From Terrabacter sp. MAHUQ-38 (GTDB lineage Bacteria; Actinomycetota; Actinomycetes; Actinomycetales; Dermatophilaceae): a stretch of DNA of 64,000 bases. The notes beneath the pieces are model-generated. The model saw only the letters and a list, made by a program, of their open reading frames with translations, did no database searches and had not been told where the DNA came from. The position numbers and the translations under genes were made by a program. How positions within the stretch are numbered: the first letter of the stretch is position 1; each line of letters begins with the position of its first letter. Below, piece by piece: positions 27,840 to 36,924 of this stretch. Location: assembly GCF_014518425.1 (NCBI RefSeq), contig NZ_JACVCU010000003.1, forward strand, positions 310,001 through 374,000, written 5' to 3'.

Positions 27840-28334
27840 TCAGTGGTCGCTCCCGGGGACCTGGTCGAGCGCGTGGCCCAGGACGGGCTCGAGGACGTCG
27901 AGGGCATCGGCCACGCCCCCTCGTGAACCCGGCAGGTTGGCCACGAACGTGCGTCCGGCGACACCGACGAGGCCGCGCGACAGCATCGCGGTGGGAACGC
28001 CGCCGGCGACGCCTGCCGCACGGATCGCCTCGGCCACACCGGGCACGAGCCGGTCGAGCAGCGGCGCGGTCTGCTCAGGGGTCACATCGGTCGGGGTGAG
28101 CCCGGTGCCGCCCGTGGTCAGGACGAGCTCTGGTTCGCCGGCGAGCGCCACGCGCATCGCCCGGCCGAACTCATCGCCGTCTGGCACGACCACCGGCTCG
28201 CCGACGTCGAAGCCCCACGACCGCAGACGCTCGACGATCACCGGCCCCGACCGGTCCTCGTAGACACCGGACGCCGCCCGGGTCGACGCCGTGACGACGA
28301 CCGCTCGCCGGCCGGTGCCGATGCCGTCACTCAT
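27840..28334 (-). CDS. MogA/MoaB molybdenum cofactor biosynthesis protein
   Basis: 164 residues. It carries the molybdopterin-binding fold: VVVTASTRAASGVYEDRSGPVIVERLRSWGFDV at the N-terminus, LVLTTGGTGLTPTDVTPEQTAPLLDR near 70-95 and FVANLPGSRGGVADALDVLEPVLGHAL near 135. MogA adenylates molybdopterin before metal insertion by MoeA; MoaB is a close relative and I cannot split them by eye. It overlaps moaC by eight bases and sits downstream of the MoeA domain, completing a Mo-cofactor gene group. Confidence 0.93.
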   Translation of the reverse strand: MSDGIGTGRRAVVVTASTRAASGVYEDRSGPVIVERLRSWGFDVGEPVVVPDGDEFGRAMRVALAGEPELVLTTGGTGLTPTDVTPEQTAPLLDRLVPGVAEAIRAAGVAGGVPTAMLSRGLVGVAGRTFVANLPGSRGGVADALDVLEPVLGHALDQVPGSDH

Positions 28335-28824
28335 GCCAGTCCCCCGAGCGGCCGCCCGACTTCGCGGTCACGCGCACGTCGGTGATGCGCCCGTGCTTGT
28401 CGACCGCCTTGACCATGTCGATGAGGGCGAGCGCTGCGACCGTGACCGCGGTGAGGGCCTCCATCTCGATGCCGGTGCGGTCGGCCGTGCGAACCGTGGC
28501 GGTGATGTCGGCGCCGTCATCAGCGACCGTGACGTCGACCTCGACGCCGTGCACGGCGATCGGATGGGCCAAGGGGATGAGCTCGGGGGTGCGCTTGACC
28601 GCCTGGATGCCGGCGATCCGGGCGACCGCCAGGGCGTCGCCCTTGGGCACCGTGCCCGATCGAAGGGCGGCGACGGCGTCGGCGCTGAGGAGCACACGCC
28701 CGGCGGCACTGGCCTCGCGGGCCGTCACTGCCTTGGCCGAGACGTCGACCATGTGGGCGCTGCCGTCGGGACGGACGTGCGTCAGCGAGGGCGCCTCGGC
28801 GCCGGCGGGCGGCTGCTCGCCCAT
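28327..28824 (-). CDS. moaC: Cyclic pyranopterin monophosphate synthase MoaC
   Basis: 165 residues. It acts with MoaA in making cyclic pyranopterin monophosphate from GTP, the first step of molybdenum cofactor synthesis. Signatures: LTHVRPDGSAHMVDVSAKAVTAREA, PKGDALAVARIAGIQAVKRTPELIPLAHPI near 60-90 (with the catalytic Lys and the LIPLAHP motif), and TGIEMEALTAVTVAALALIDMVKAVDKHGRI. The ATG at 28824 overlaps the stop of the MoeA fusion as TGATG, so translation is coupled. Confidence 0.96.
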   Translation of the reverse strand: MGEQPPAGAEAPSLTHVRPDGSAHMVDVSAKAVTAREASAAGRVLLSADAVAALRSGTVPKGDALAVARIAGIQAVKRTPELIPLAHPIAVHGVEVDVTVADDGADITATVRTADRTGIEMEALTAVTVAALALIDMVKAVDKHGRITDVRVTAKSGGRSGDWHE

Positions 28825-31466
28825 CACGCCTCCTTGTCGAGCACGAGGACGTCGACGACCTCACCGGCGACGAGCTCGGTGACCTCCTCGGGGACCACGA
28901 AGAGGGCGTTGGCGCGGGCGAGGTCGGCGACGAAGTGCGAGCCCTGCCCGGCCACCGGGACCGCGACGAGGGTGCCCTCCGCCGAGCGCGAGACGACCGC
29001 ACGGCCGAACTGGCGGCGACCGGCGAACGACTCGACGCCGGAGATGAGGGTGGCGGGTCGGAGGCGGCGCTTCTCGGGGGTGAGCCGCATGAGGCGGCGC
29101 AGGGCGGGACGCACGAACACCTCGAACGACACGAACGACGAGACGGGGTTGCCGGGCAGCGCGAAGATCGGCACGCGCCGCCCACCCGGCCCGGTGAGCA
29201 GCCCGAAGCCCTGGGGCTTGCCCGGTTGCATGGCCACCTTCACGAACTCGATGCCCTCGCTGCGCAGGGCGCTCTTGACGACGTCGTAAGCACCCATCGA
29301 GACGCCACCGCTCGTGATGACCACGTCGGCGCTCGCGACGACCTCGTCGAGCACCTCGAGCAGCTCGTCGTCGGAGTCGCCGACCGACGAGCGGATCTCG
29401 GCCGAGGCCCCGGCGCCGACCGCCGCTGCCCACAGCATCGAGGAGTTGGAGTCGTGGATCTGCCCGGACCGCAACGGCTTTCCGGGCTCGACGAGCTCCG
29501 CCCCGGTGGAGAGGACGACGACGTGTGGTCGACGGTGCACCTCGACCTCGGCATACCCACAGGCAGCGAGCAGGGCGAGGGTGCGCGGCCCCACGACTTC
29601 GCCCGCCGACACCACCACGGCGCCCGACGCGACGTCCTCCCCGAGCGGTCGCACGTAGCGCCCGGGGCTCACCGAGGAGCGGCACTCGACCTTTCCGGAC
29701 GCGGCACCGTCCGTGTCCTCGACGGCGATGACCGCGTCGGCGCCGTCGGGAATTCGCGCACCGGTCATGATGCGGGCAGCCTCCCCCGGGCCCACCGAGA
29801 ACGCCGGGTCGTCGCCGGCCGCCACCTCGCCGACGATCCGCAGACGCACCGGGGAGGCATCGGCGCCATCGAGCGACGCGGCCTGCACCGCATACCCGTC
29901 CATCGAGGAGTTGTCGAAGTGCGGGAGGTCGACCTTCGCGCGCACGTCGCGGGCGACGACGAGGCCGAGTGCCTCGGTGAGTGGTGTCGACGCGGTCGGA
30001 GCGGGATCGAGCGTCGAGAGGATCACCTTGAGGTGCTCGTCCACGGTGCGCAGCTCGCCAGGCGTGGTGACGGGCGCCGCTGTGGGAGTAGGCAGCTCGC
30101 CGAGGACCGCATCATCGAGGACGCGGCGGTAGCCGTCGATGAGGACGTCACCGACACAGCGCACGTTGCGTCCGAAGACGGGGTCGCCGATGACCCGCAG
30201 GCTCGTGCAGTCACGCATCGAGGGCACGCCCTTGGGGAAGCGCTTCTCGAAGCCCGGCACGAAGCGGTAGGCGGAGTCGAGGTCGACGTAGGGCTCGGGC
30301 CCGTCGACGGCCGCCACGACGTGGTAGCTCTCGTCGAGCGAGAAGAAGTCGGAGCGGATGACCAGCAGGTCGTTCGTCGTCTTCACCGGCCGGAATCGCG
30401 TGCGCGGCACGAGGATCGCCTCGGACCCCTCGAAGACCTCGATCGCGGTGCCCATCGCCGACTCCATCTGGATGACCTCGGGCGAGCTCGGGTCGGCGGG
30501 GTCGACGTTCTTGCGGTTGACGATGATCGGCAGGCCGAGGACGCCCTCCTTCGCCGTCATCCGCTCGCGCAGCACCTGGAGGTCGATCCACACGTTGTTG
30601 GCGTTGAAGGTGTTGTGCCGCTTGACGTCGCGGAAGTGCCGCTCGTCGCCCTCGGCGACCTGGGCGGTGTCGCGCAGCACGATGCGGCCGTCGCACTTGC
30701 GCACCGCGAGGTGGCCACCCTTGCGGTCGCTCTTCGTGCGCTTGCAGACCTCCGCCACGTAGGACAGGCCCCGCTCGATCATCCAGGCCGCGACGTCGGG
30801 GTCGCACGTGGCTCCGAGGTTGTCGGAGTTGGAGAGGAACGCGTAGCGGATCCCCTTCTCGAGCAGCGCATCGAGCACACCGGACGTGACGAGCGACACG
30901 TAGATGTCGCCGTGGCCGGGCGGGCACCACTCCAGCTCGGGGTCCTGGGGCCACTTCACCGGCATGAGGTCGTCGGGGCGCAGCTTGGGCTCGGCGTTCT
31001 GGATGAAGTCGAGCGGAAGGCCGTCGACCGGCAGGTCGGAGTACTTCGACAGGATCTTGAGCGACTCGTCCGAGGTGCGGAAGGAGTTCATCAGCACGAG
31101 CGGGAGCTCCACGCCCCACCGCTCGCGCAGTGCGAGGACCTGCAGGGCGATGATGTCGAGGAAGGTGAGGCCGTCCTTGACCTCGAGGGCCGACTTGGCG
31201 CCGGTCATGCCCATGCCGGTGCCGAGCCCGCCGTTGAGCTTGATGACCGCGGTCTTCGAGAGCGCCGCCCTGGCCTCGTCATCGGAGACCCTGACCTCCC
31301 GGAGGGTCTGGACCTCACGGAGGGGCTCGATGGACTCCTCCGGGATGGTCCCCTGCGCGCCGGCCTGCAGCTGCTCGTAGTAGTGCTCGAAGACCCTGAT
31401 CGCCTCGGGACCGAGGCCCCGTTCGCGCATCAGTGCCACGGACGCGTGCAGCCCCTGGTCACTCAT
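28824..31466 (-). CDS. UDPGP-type nucleotidyltransferase fused in frame to MoeA
   Basis: 880 residues in one frame without a stop. Residues 1-460 form a UTP-glucose-1-phosphate uridylyltransferase of the UDPGP family: AVIKLNGGLGTGMGMTGAKSALEVKDGLTFLDI near 75, LVLMNSFRTSDESL, FLSNSDNLGATCDPDVAAWM, and a C-terminus GRNVRCVGDVLIDGYRRVLDDAVL. From about 473 it is MoeA, molybdopterin molybdotransferase: VDEHLKVILSTLDP, DNSSMDGYAV, ITSGGVSMGAYDVVKSAL, and FALPGNPVSSFVSFE. A GTG at 30044 could start a separate 406-residue MoeA, but no stop closes the first part before it. The two are separate genes in most actinobacteria. The start at 31466 has AAGGTG upstream. Confidence 0.85.
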   Translation of the reverse strand: MSDQGLHASVALMRERGLGPEAIRVFEHYYEQLQAGAQGTIPEESIEPLREVQTLREVRVSDDEARAALSKTAVIKLNGGLGTGMGMTGAKSALEVKDGLTFLDIIALQVLALRERWGVELPLVLMNSFRTSDESLKILSKYSDLPVDGLPLDFIQNAEPKLRPDDLMPVKWPQDPELEWCPPGHGDIYVSLVTSGVLDALLEKGIRYAFLSNSDNLGATCDPDVAAWMIERGLSYVAEVCKRTKSDRKGGHLAVRKCDGRIVLRDTAQVAEGDERHFRDVKRHNTFNANNVWIDLQVLRERMTAKEGVLGLPIIVNRKNVDPADPSSPEVIQMESAMGTAIEVFEGSEAILVPRTRFRPVKTTNDLLVIRSDFFSLDESYHVVAAVDGPEPYVDLDSAYRFVPGFEKRFPKGVPSMRDCTSLRVIGDPVFGRNVRCVGDVLIDGYRRVLDDAVLGELPTPTAAPVTTPGELRTVDEHLKVILSTLDPAPTASTPLTEALGLVVARDVRAKVDLPHFDNSSMDGYAVQAASLDGADASPVRLRIVGEVAAGDDPAFSVGPGEAARIMTGARIPDGADAVIAVEDTDGAASGKVECRSSVSPGRYVRPLGEDVASGAVVVSAGEVVGPRTLALLAACGYAEVEVHRRPHVVVLSTGAELVEPGKPLRSGQIHDSNSSMLWAAAVGAGASAEIRSSVGDSDDELLEVLDEVVASADVVITSGGVSMGAYDVVKSALRSEGIEFVKVAMQPGKPQGFGLLTGPGGRRVPIFALPGNPVSSFVSFEVFVRPALRRLMRLTPEKRRLRPATLISGVESFAGRRQFGRAVVSRSAEGTLVAVPVAGQGSHFVADLARANALFVVPEEVTELVAGEVVDVLVLDKEA

Positions 31467-31525
31467 GGGCATCACCTTACGATGGGCCGCATGTGCGACA
31501 CCCGAGTGCGCGGAATGTCCCGCTT

Positions 31526-32122
31526 GTGAGCCCGCTGGTCAAGGGTGACCTCCGTCACGCAGCGCGGGCCCGACGACGTGAGCTCGCGGCCACGATGGAC
31601 CGCGACGCGGCCGCGGCGGCGATTGCCGAGGCCGTGCTGCGTTTCGTCCCGGACCGCTCGCGGGTGGCCGTCTACGAGTCCCTGCCCGACGAACCCCCGA
31701 CGGGCCGCCTCGTCGAGGCCCTCCTCGCGGCGGGTCACGAGGTCCTGGTGCCCGTCCTGCTCGCCGACTGGTCGCTCGAGTGGAGGTATGCCGTCCCCGG
31801 CGCCTCGGGTCACCGCGGCACCGTGACCCGGCCGGTGGGGTCGCCGGACGTCGAGGCACGCGCCGGCTGGCTGGGCACCGACGCGCTCGCCACGTGCGAC
31901 CTCGTCGTCACGCCCGGCCTGTCGGTCGACCAGCACGGCACCCGTCTCGGCCAGGGCGGCGGGTGCTACGACCGAGCGCTGGTACACCGCGACCCGGCCG
32001 CCCCGGTCGTGACGCTGCTGCACGAGGGCGAGCAGAGCGAGTCGGACCTGCCCGCTGACGAGCACGACCTCCCCGTCGACGGCTACGTCACGACGAGCGG
32101 ACGCGTCGTCCGGCTGCGCTGA
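31526..32122 (+). CDS. 5-formyltetrahydrofolate cyclo-ligase family protein
   Basis: 198 residues. It converts 5-formyl-THF to 5,10-methenyl-THF with ATP. KGDLRHAARARRREL is the N-terminal K-x(3)-R pattern, VAVYESLPDEPPTGRLVEALLAAGHEVLVPVL the nucleotide-binding half, and LVVTPGLSVDQHGTRLGQGGGCYDRAL near 145 the ATP-binding GxGGGxYD motif (here with Cys in place of the first Tyr position, as in some actinobacterial forms). GTG start at 31526. It is divergent from the UDPGP-MoeA gene, 60 bases between starts, an arrangement also seen in Streptomyces. Confidence 0.93.
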   Translation: MSPLVKGDLRHAARARRRELAATMDRDAAAAAIAEAVLRFVPDRSRVAVYESLPDEPPTGRLVEALLAAGHEVLVPVLLADWSLEWRYAVPGASGHRGTVTRPVGSPDVEARAGWLGTDALATCDLVVTPGLSVDQHGTRLGQGGGCYDRALVHRDPAAPVVTLLHEGEQSESDLPADEHDLPVDGYVTTSGRVVRLR

Positions 32123-32139
32123 CCGACGCGGGCGAGACC

Positions 32140-34734
32140 TCAGGGAGCCGGCGTCGGGCTGGGCGGGACGAGCGTGAGCTCGTCGTCGGCAGCGTCGTGC
32201 ACCGCCGTCGCACTGAACGGCCAGGGGAACGTCTCGTTGTCGGCCCACGCGTCGATCTGGTCGGAGTAGTGGTCGTCGTACGTGTGCCCCGACTGCCCCG
32301 TCGAGTTGACCCAGCGTGACGCGTCGAAGTTCGAGAGGTCCACGACCATGCGCATCGACGGGCCACTCGTCACGTCGTAGCCGGGCCTGGAGGGGTTCCA
32401 CGAGTTGGCGTTGACGATGGAGTTGCCGCCGCCGAGCTCGATGTCCTCGCGGTTGAAGAGGTTCTGGATGACGTCCGGCACGCTGTCGGCGCCCATGACC
32501 TGGTGCTTGAGGTCGAGCTGGTGCAGGCGGCCCCAGCGCCACGCCGCGGGCACCTTGCCGAGCTGGCGCGCGAGGTCGAGACGGGCCTCGACGAGGGCGC
32601 GCTTGAGGATCTCGCCCGAGCCCTCCGTGACGCCGGGCGTCGTCTTGTCGTCCCACCAGTCGTTCTTCGGGTCCTTGAGCAGCTGCTCCATGACGACCAT
32701 CCAGCGGCTGCCGCCGTCGGGTGCGATGTCGGGCGGGAGCTCGTCGAAGGTGAACTCGAGCAGGTGCTTCCACACGGCGTTGTAGTACGCCGCCGAGGCC
32801 GAGTCGCGGGACTTGTCGTTGGGCTGGCTGCCGTCCCAGTCACGCAGCAGGCGCTGGGCCTGCGCCGTGAAGTCGTCGACCTGGACGGCCAGGAGCCGCT
32901 CGACGAGACCGGGCGCGTAGGTGTTGCGGCTGTCGCCCTGGATCTGCGACATCGTCTCGGGCGAGACCTTCGGGGTCGCGGCGAGGAGCGTGCGGATGCG
33001 CTGCGCGCGGAAGCCGTAGTCCCACTCGGACGTCAGGAACGGGGACGGGCTCGCCGTGACCGCCTGGTTGGCGGTGACGATGAAGCCCTCCTCCGGGTCG
33101 AAGGAGTACGGCAGCTGGTCGAAGGGCACGTAGCCCTTCCAGTCCCACTGCGAGTCCCAGCCCGGTGCCGGCCAGAAGCCGGGGGACGCCCCGGGCGTGG
33201 CCGACCGGCGGATCGGGATCTGGCCGGGCGACTGGTAGCCGATGTGGCCGTCGGTGTCGGCGTAGACGAGGTTCTGCGAGGGCACGGAGAAGAGCGCCGC
33301 CGCCTTGCGGAAGTCGGTCCAGTTGCGGGCCTTGTTGAGCGCGAAGATCGCGTCGGCGGCCGTCCCCGGGGTCAGCGCCGTCCACGCCATCGACACGGCA
33401 TACCGGTTGGACTGGGGCGCCCCCCGCACGACGCTGCGGTCACCCGCGGCATCGATCTCCGGCACGATGTCGGACAAGATCGGTCCGTGCACGGTCGAGC
33501 GCACCCGCAGCGGCACGTCGGCGCCGCCCGCCACCTTGATGACCTCGTCGCGCATCTTCATGCGGGCGTTGAGCCCGTCACGCAGGTACGTGTCACCGGT
33601 GACCTGCTCGAGGTAGAAGTCGGTGACGTCGGCGCCGAGGTTGGTCATGCCCCAGGCAACCTTGTCGTTGTGCCCGATGACCACCCCCGGCAGGCCGGAG
33701 AACGTGAAGCCGGAGACCCGGAACGGGCAGGCCTCACTCACCGTGCGGCACTGGAGGTTCACCTGGGACCAGATGCCCGGGATCGAGAGCGAGAGGTGCG
33801 GGTCGTTGGCGAGGAGCGGTTTGCCCGTCGTCGTGCGCGACCCGGACACGACCCACGAGTTCGAGCCGATGTCGTCTCCCTGCCCGAGGCTGACAGGCAC
33901 GGCCTCGACCGACGCGAGCGCCGACGCGATGGCGTCGTGGCCGTCGGCGGACCGCATCGCCGTGAGCGCGGCCGGCGCGGTGGAGGCGGCCTGGTCGGTC
34001 TCGGACGACGCCGGCTGCCAGTCCTGCTCGGACAGGATCGGCTGGTTGCGGTCCACCGGGTACGGCGGGTAGAGCAGGTTGATCTGCTTGACCGAGCGGT
34101 TGTTGCCACGGGAGAGGCGGGCCCGGCTGAGCTCGTCCTTGTAGTCGCCGCGCAGGTCCCACGCCATCGCCTTGAGCCAGGCCAGCGAGTCGACGGGGCT
34201 CCACGGCTCGACCCGGTAGTTCGGGTTGCGGCGCGCGAGCACGGTGTACTCGAGCGACATCTTCTCGGGCGACTCGACGGCCTTGATGTACGCGTTGACC
34301 CCGTCGGCGTACGCCTGGAGGTACTGGCGGGTCTCGGGGGCGAGCTTGGGCAGCTCTGCCTCGGCGACCCGGCGCCAACCCATCGCACGGACCACCTTGT
34401 CGCTCTGGAGGCCGGAGCTGCCGACGAGCTCGGAGAGCCGGCCGGCCGTCACGTGGCGCCGCAGGTCCATCTCGAAGAAGCGGTCCTGGGCGCTGACGAA
34501 GCCCTGCGCGCGGAAGAGGTCCTTGGCGTTGTCGGCAGAGATCGTGGGGACGCCGCGAGCGTCGCGGTTGACCGTGACCGAGCTCGTCAGGCCCTCGATC
34601 TCCAGCTGTCCGGAGGTCTCGGCGAACGACTGCCGCACCACCGAGATCGCCAGGATCCCCGACCCGACCACCGCCATGACGAGGAGGACGGCGATGAGCA
34701 GGACGATCTGACGGGCGCGCTTCAACCGTGACAC
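32140..34734 (-). CDS. Penicillin acylase family protein
   Basis: 864 residues. N-terminal nucleophile hydrolase of the penicillin G acylase/AHL acylase family. A membrane anchor or signal (IVLLIAVLLVMAVVGSGILAISVV) is followed by the alpha-subunit motif VTVNRDARGVPTISADNAKDLFRAQGFVSAQDRFFEMDL. The self-cleavage site is GDDIGSNSWVVSGSRTTTGKPLLANDPHLSL near 295; the serine of SNSW becomes the catalytic N-terminus of the beta subunit. GVVIGHNDKVAWGMTNLGADVTDFYLEQ follows. Likely exported and active outside the membrane on amides such as acyl-homoserine lactones, beta-lactams or acyl peptides; substrate not readable. The GTG start at 34734 is just before the hydrophobic anchor. Confidence 0.94.
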   Translation of the reverse strand: MSRLKRARQIVLLIAVLLVMAVVGSGILAISVVRQSFAETSGQLEIEGLTSSVTVNRDARGVPTISADNAKDLFRAQGFVSAQDRFFEMDLRRHVTAGRLSELVGSSGLQSDKVVRAMGWRRVAEAELPKLAPETRQYLQAYADGVNAYIKAVESPEKMSLEYTVLARRNPNYRVEPWSPVDSLAWLKAMAWDLRGDYKDELSRARLSRGNNRSVKQINLLYPPYPVDRNQPILSEQDWQPASSETDQAASTAPAALTAMRSADGHDAIASALASVEAVPVSLGQGDDIGSNSWVVSGSRTTTGKPLLANDPHLSLSIPGIWSQVNLQCRTVSEACPFRVSGFTFSGLPGVVIGHNDKVAWGMTNLGADVTDFYLEQVTGDTYLRDGLNARMKMRDEVIKVAGGADVPLRVRSTVHGPILSDIVPEIDAAGDRSVVRGAPQSNRYAVSMAWTALTPGTAADAIFALNKARNWTDFRKAAALFSVPSQNLVYADTDGHIGYQSPGQIPIRRSATPGASPGFWPAPGWDSQWDWKGYVPFDQLPYSFDPEEGFIVTANQAVTASPSPFLTSEWDYGFRAQRIRTLLAATPKVSPETMSQIQGDSRNTYAPGLVERLLAVQVDDFTAQAQRLLRDWDGSQPNDKSRDSASAAYYNAVWKHLLEFTFDELPPDIAPDGGSRWMVVMEQLLKDPKNDWWDDKTTPGVTEGSGEILKRALVEARLDLARQLGKVPAAWRWGRLHQLDLKHQVMGADSVPDVIQNLFNREDIELGGGNSIVNANSWNPSRPGYDVTSGPSMRMVVDLSNFDASRWVNSTGQSGHTYDDHYSDQIDAWADNETFPWPFSATAVHDAADDELTLVPPSPTPAP

Positions 34735-34906
34735 GCACCGAGCCTAGGCCACGCTCGAGGGGCTCTGTCGCACCCCGTCCGGCGCCGCGCCACATCGTTG
34801 CCGAACCGTCTGCCCACCCGGTTCCGACGGCCGGACGTGGGGCGGACGAGCCCGCGGCCGACCGCGCCGGGGTGGTTGTATTGCCCCACACTGAGGGGAG
34901 CTGCCG

Positions 34907-36427
34907 GTGACCGCACTCGCGTCCATCACGTCGTCGACCATGACGCTCGACGACCTGACGCGCGTGCTCCTGGTCGGCTCCCTCGTCCTGCTCGTCGCCG
35001 TCGCCGCGGTCCGCCTCTCGGTCCGCTCGGGCCTGCCCTCGCTGCTCATCTACCTCGGGATCGGGGTCGCGCTCGGCAACGCCGGTGCCGGCATCGAGTT
35101 CGACGACGCGTCGATCACGCGCGTGCTGGGCTATGCCGCACTCGTGCTCATCCTCGCCGAAGGTGGCCTGACGACGTCGTGGAGCAACATCCGCCGGTCC
35201 GTCGCGCCGGCGGCCGTGCTCTCGACCGTCGGCGTGGTCGTGTCGCTGCTCGTCGTCGCCATCGCGGCCTACAACCTCCTCGAGCTGAGCTGGACCCTCT
35301 CGCTGCTCATCGGGGCGATCGTCACCTCGACCGACGCGGCTGCCGTCTTCGCCGTGTTGCGCAACGTCCCGCTGCCCAAACGCCTCTCCGGCACCCTCGA
35401 GGCCGAGTCGGGCTTCAACGACGCCCCGGTCGTCATCCTCGTGGTCGCGTTCGCCGCCCAGGGGATGCCCGGCGGAGAGGTCCAGGCGTGGTACGTCCTG
35501 CTCCTGCACGCCGTCGTCGAGCTCGCCGGCGGTGCCGTCGTCGGCATCGGGCTCGGCTGGCTGGGCGGCGAGCTGCTGCGGCGGGTCGCGGGCGCGTCGT
35601 CGGCCCTCTTCTCCATCGGCGTCGTGGCGCTCACCGTGCTCGCCTATGCCGCCGGCGCCGCCCTGCACGTGTCCGGCTTCCTCGCGACGTACCTCGCCGC
35701 GCTGGTGCTGGGCAACATGGGCCTGCCGAACCGCACCGGCTTCCAGAGCTTCGGCACCGCCCTGGGCTGGATGGCGCAGATCGGGCTGTTCGTGCTCCTC
35801 GGGCTGCTCGCCGACCCGTACCGCCTCGACGAGCAGCTCGTCAGCGCCATCACCGTCGGCCTGGTCCTGCTGCTCGTGGCCCGACCGCTGTCGGTGGTGC
35901 TGTCGACGGTCTGGTTCGGCGTCTCGTGGCGCGACCAGGCGTTCCTGTCGTGGGCCGGCCTGCGAGGTGCTGTGCCCGTCGTGCTGGCCACGGTCCCGCT
36001 CGTGACCGGCACCCCGGGCGCCGAGGGCATCTTCGACCTCGTCTTCATGCTCGTCGTCGTCTTCACGATCATCCAGGCGCCCACGCTGCCCTGGGTCGCG
36101 AGGCGGCTCGGGCTCACCGAGCAGGTCCACTCCGTCGACGTCGACCTCGAGTCGACGTCGCTCCTCGAGATCGGCGCCGACGTGCTGCAGGTGACCGTGG
36201 GGGCGGAGTCGCGCCTGCACGGCGTCGCGGTCTTCGAGCTGCGCCTGCCGAGGGGAGCCAACGTGACGCTCGTCGTGCGCGGTGGCGAGGGCTTCGTGCC
36301 GGAGCCGCACACGACGATCCGGCACGGCGACCGGCTGCTCGTCGTGACCACGTCGTCGGTGCGCGGCCGCACCGAGCGGCGCATCCGCGAGATCAGCCGC
36401 GGCGGGCGCCTGGCCGGGTGGCCGTAG
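34907..36427 (+). CDS. Potassium/proton antiporter (CPA1, NhaP2-type)
   Basis: 506 residues. About twelve transmembrane helices of the Na+/H+ exchanger fold: LARVLLVGSLVLLVAVAAV-type first helix, the LILAEGGLTTSW region near 95, GAIVTSTDAAAVFAVLRNVPLPKRLSGTLEAESGFNDAPVVILVV near 145-190 with the ion-binding Asp residues, and SWAGLRGAVPVVLATVPL near 350. The last 80 residues form an RCK_C domain (ADVLQVTVGAESRLHGVAVFELRLPRGANVTLVVRGGE, then GDRLLVVT), which fits NhaP2 K+/H+ antiporters regulated by nucleotides. The GTG at 34907 follows GAGGGGAG. Confidence 0.93.
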   Translation: MTALASITSSTMTLDDLTRVLLVGSLVLLVAVAAVRLSVRSGLPSLLIYLGIGVALGNAGAGIEFDDASITRVLGYAALVLILAEGGLTTSWSNIRRSVAPAAVLSTVGVVVSLLVVAIAAYNLLELSWTLSLLIGAIVTSTDAAAVFAVLRNVPLPKRLSGTLEAESGFNDAPVVILVVAFAAQGMPGGEVQAWYVLLLHAVVELAGGAVVGIGLGWLGGELLRRVAGASSALFSIGVVALTVLAYAAGAALHVSGFLATYLAALVLGNMGLPNRTGFQSFGTALGWMAQIGLFVLLGLLADPYRLDEQLVSAITVGLVLLLVARPLSVVLSTVWFGVSWRDQAFLSWAGLRGAVPVVLATVPLVTGTPGAEGIFDLVFMLVVVFTIIQAPTLPWVARRLGLTEQVHSVDVDLESTSLLEIGADVLQVTVGAESRLHGVAVFELRLPRGANVTLVVRGGEGFVPEPHTTIRHGDRLLVVTTSSVRGRTERRIREISRGGRLAGWP

Positions 36428-36470
36428 ACTGGCCTTCAGTTCATCCCATCGTCGACCTCGAGGTTCACCT

Positions 36471-36851
36471 GTGCCCACCTACTCCTACGCGTGCCAAGAG
36501 TGTGGCCACGCCTTCGACATCCGCCAGTCGTTCTCGGACGACGCCCTGACGGTGTGCCCGGAGTGCGGTGCCCCCCGCCTGCGCAAGGTGATCCACCCCG
36601 TCGGCATCGCGTTCAAGGGCTCGGGCTTCTACAAGACCGACTCGCGTGCGTCCGCGAAGACCGCGACCGGCTCCGGCTCCGGCTCCAACGGTTCGGGCTC
36701 CAGCGACGGCGGCACGAAGACCGAGACGGCCGCGTCGACCTCGTCGTCCGACTCTTCCTCACCCGCCGCCACGGGCGCGTCGAGCGCGTCGGCGGCTTCC
36801 TCGAGCACCTCGTCCAGCACGTCGTCCAGCACGTCGTCCACAGCCTCCTGA
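36471..36851 (+). CDS. FmdB-family zinc ribbon protein
   Basis: 126 residues. PTYSYACQECGHAFDIRQSFSDDALTVCPECGAPRLRKVIHPVGIAFKGSGFYKTD is a complete FmdB zinc ribbon with the paired CxxC motifs (CQEC and CPEC). The remaining 60 residues are a Ser/Thr/Ala/Gly low-complexity tail, longer than usual. FmdB was first linked to formamidase regulation; in actinobacteria this gene regularly precedes an SAF-domain gene and mscL, as here. GTG start at 36471. Confidence 0.93.
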   Translation: MPTYSYACQECGHAFDIRQSFSDDALTVCPECGAPRLRKVIHPVGIAFKGSGFYKTDSRASAKTATGSGSGSNGSGSSDGGTKTETAASTSSSDSSSPAATGASSASAASSSTSSSTSSSTSSTAS

Positions 36852-36924
36852 CTCCCGGGGGCCTTGTCCCCACCCACCGGGGTATGCCGTCCGCGGCTTC
36901 GCGCGCCCACCCTAGGCTCGGCGC

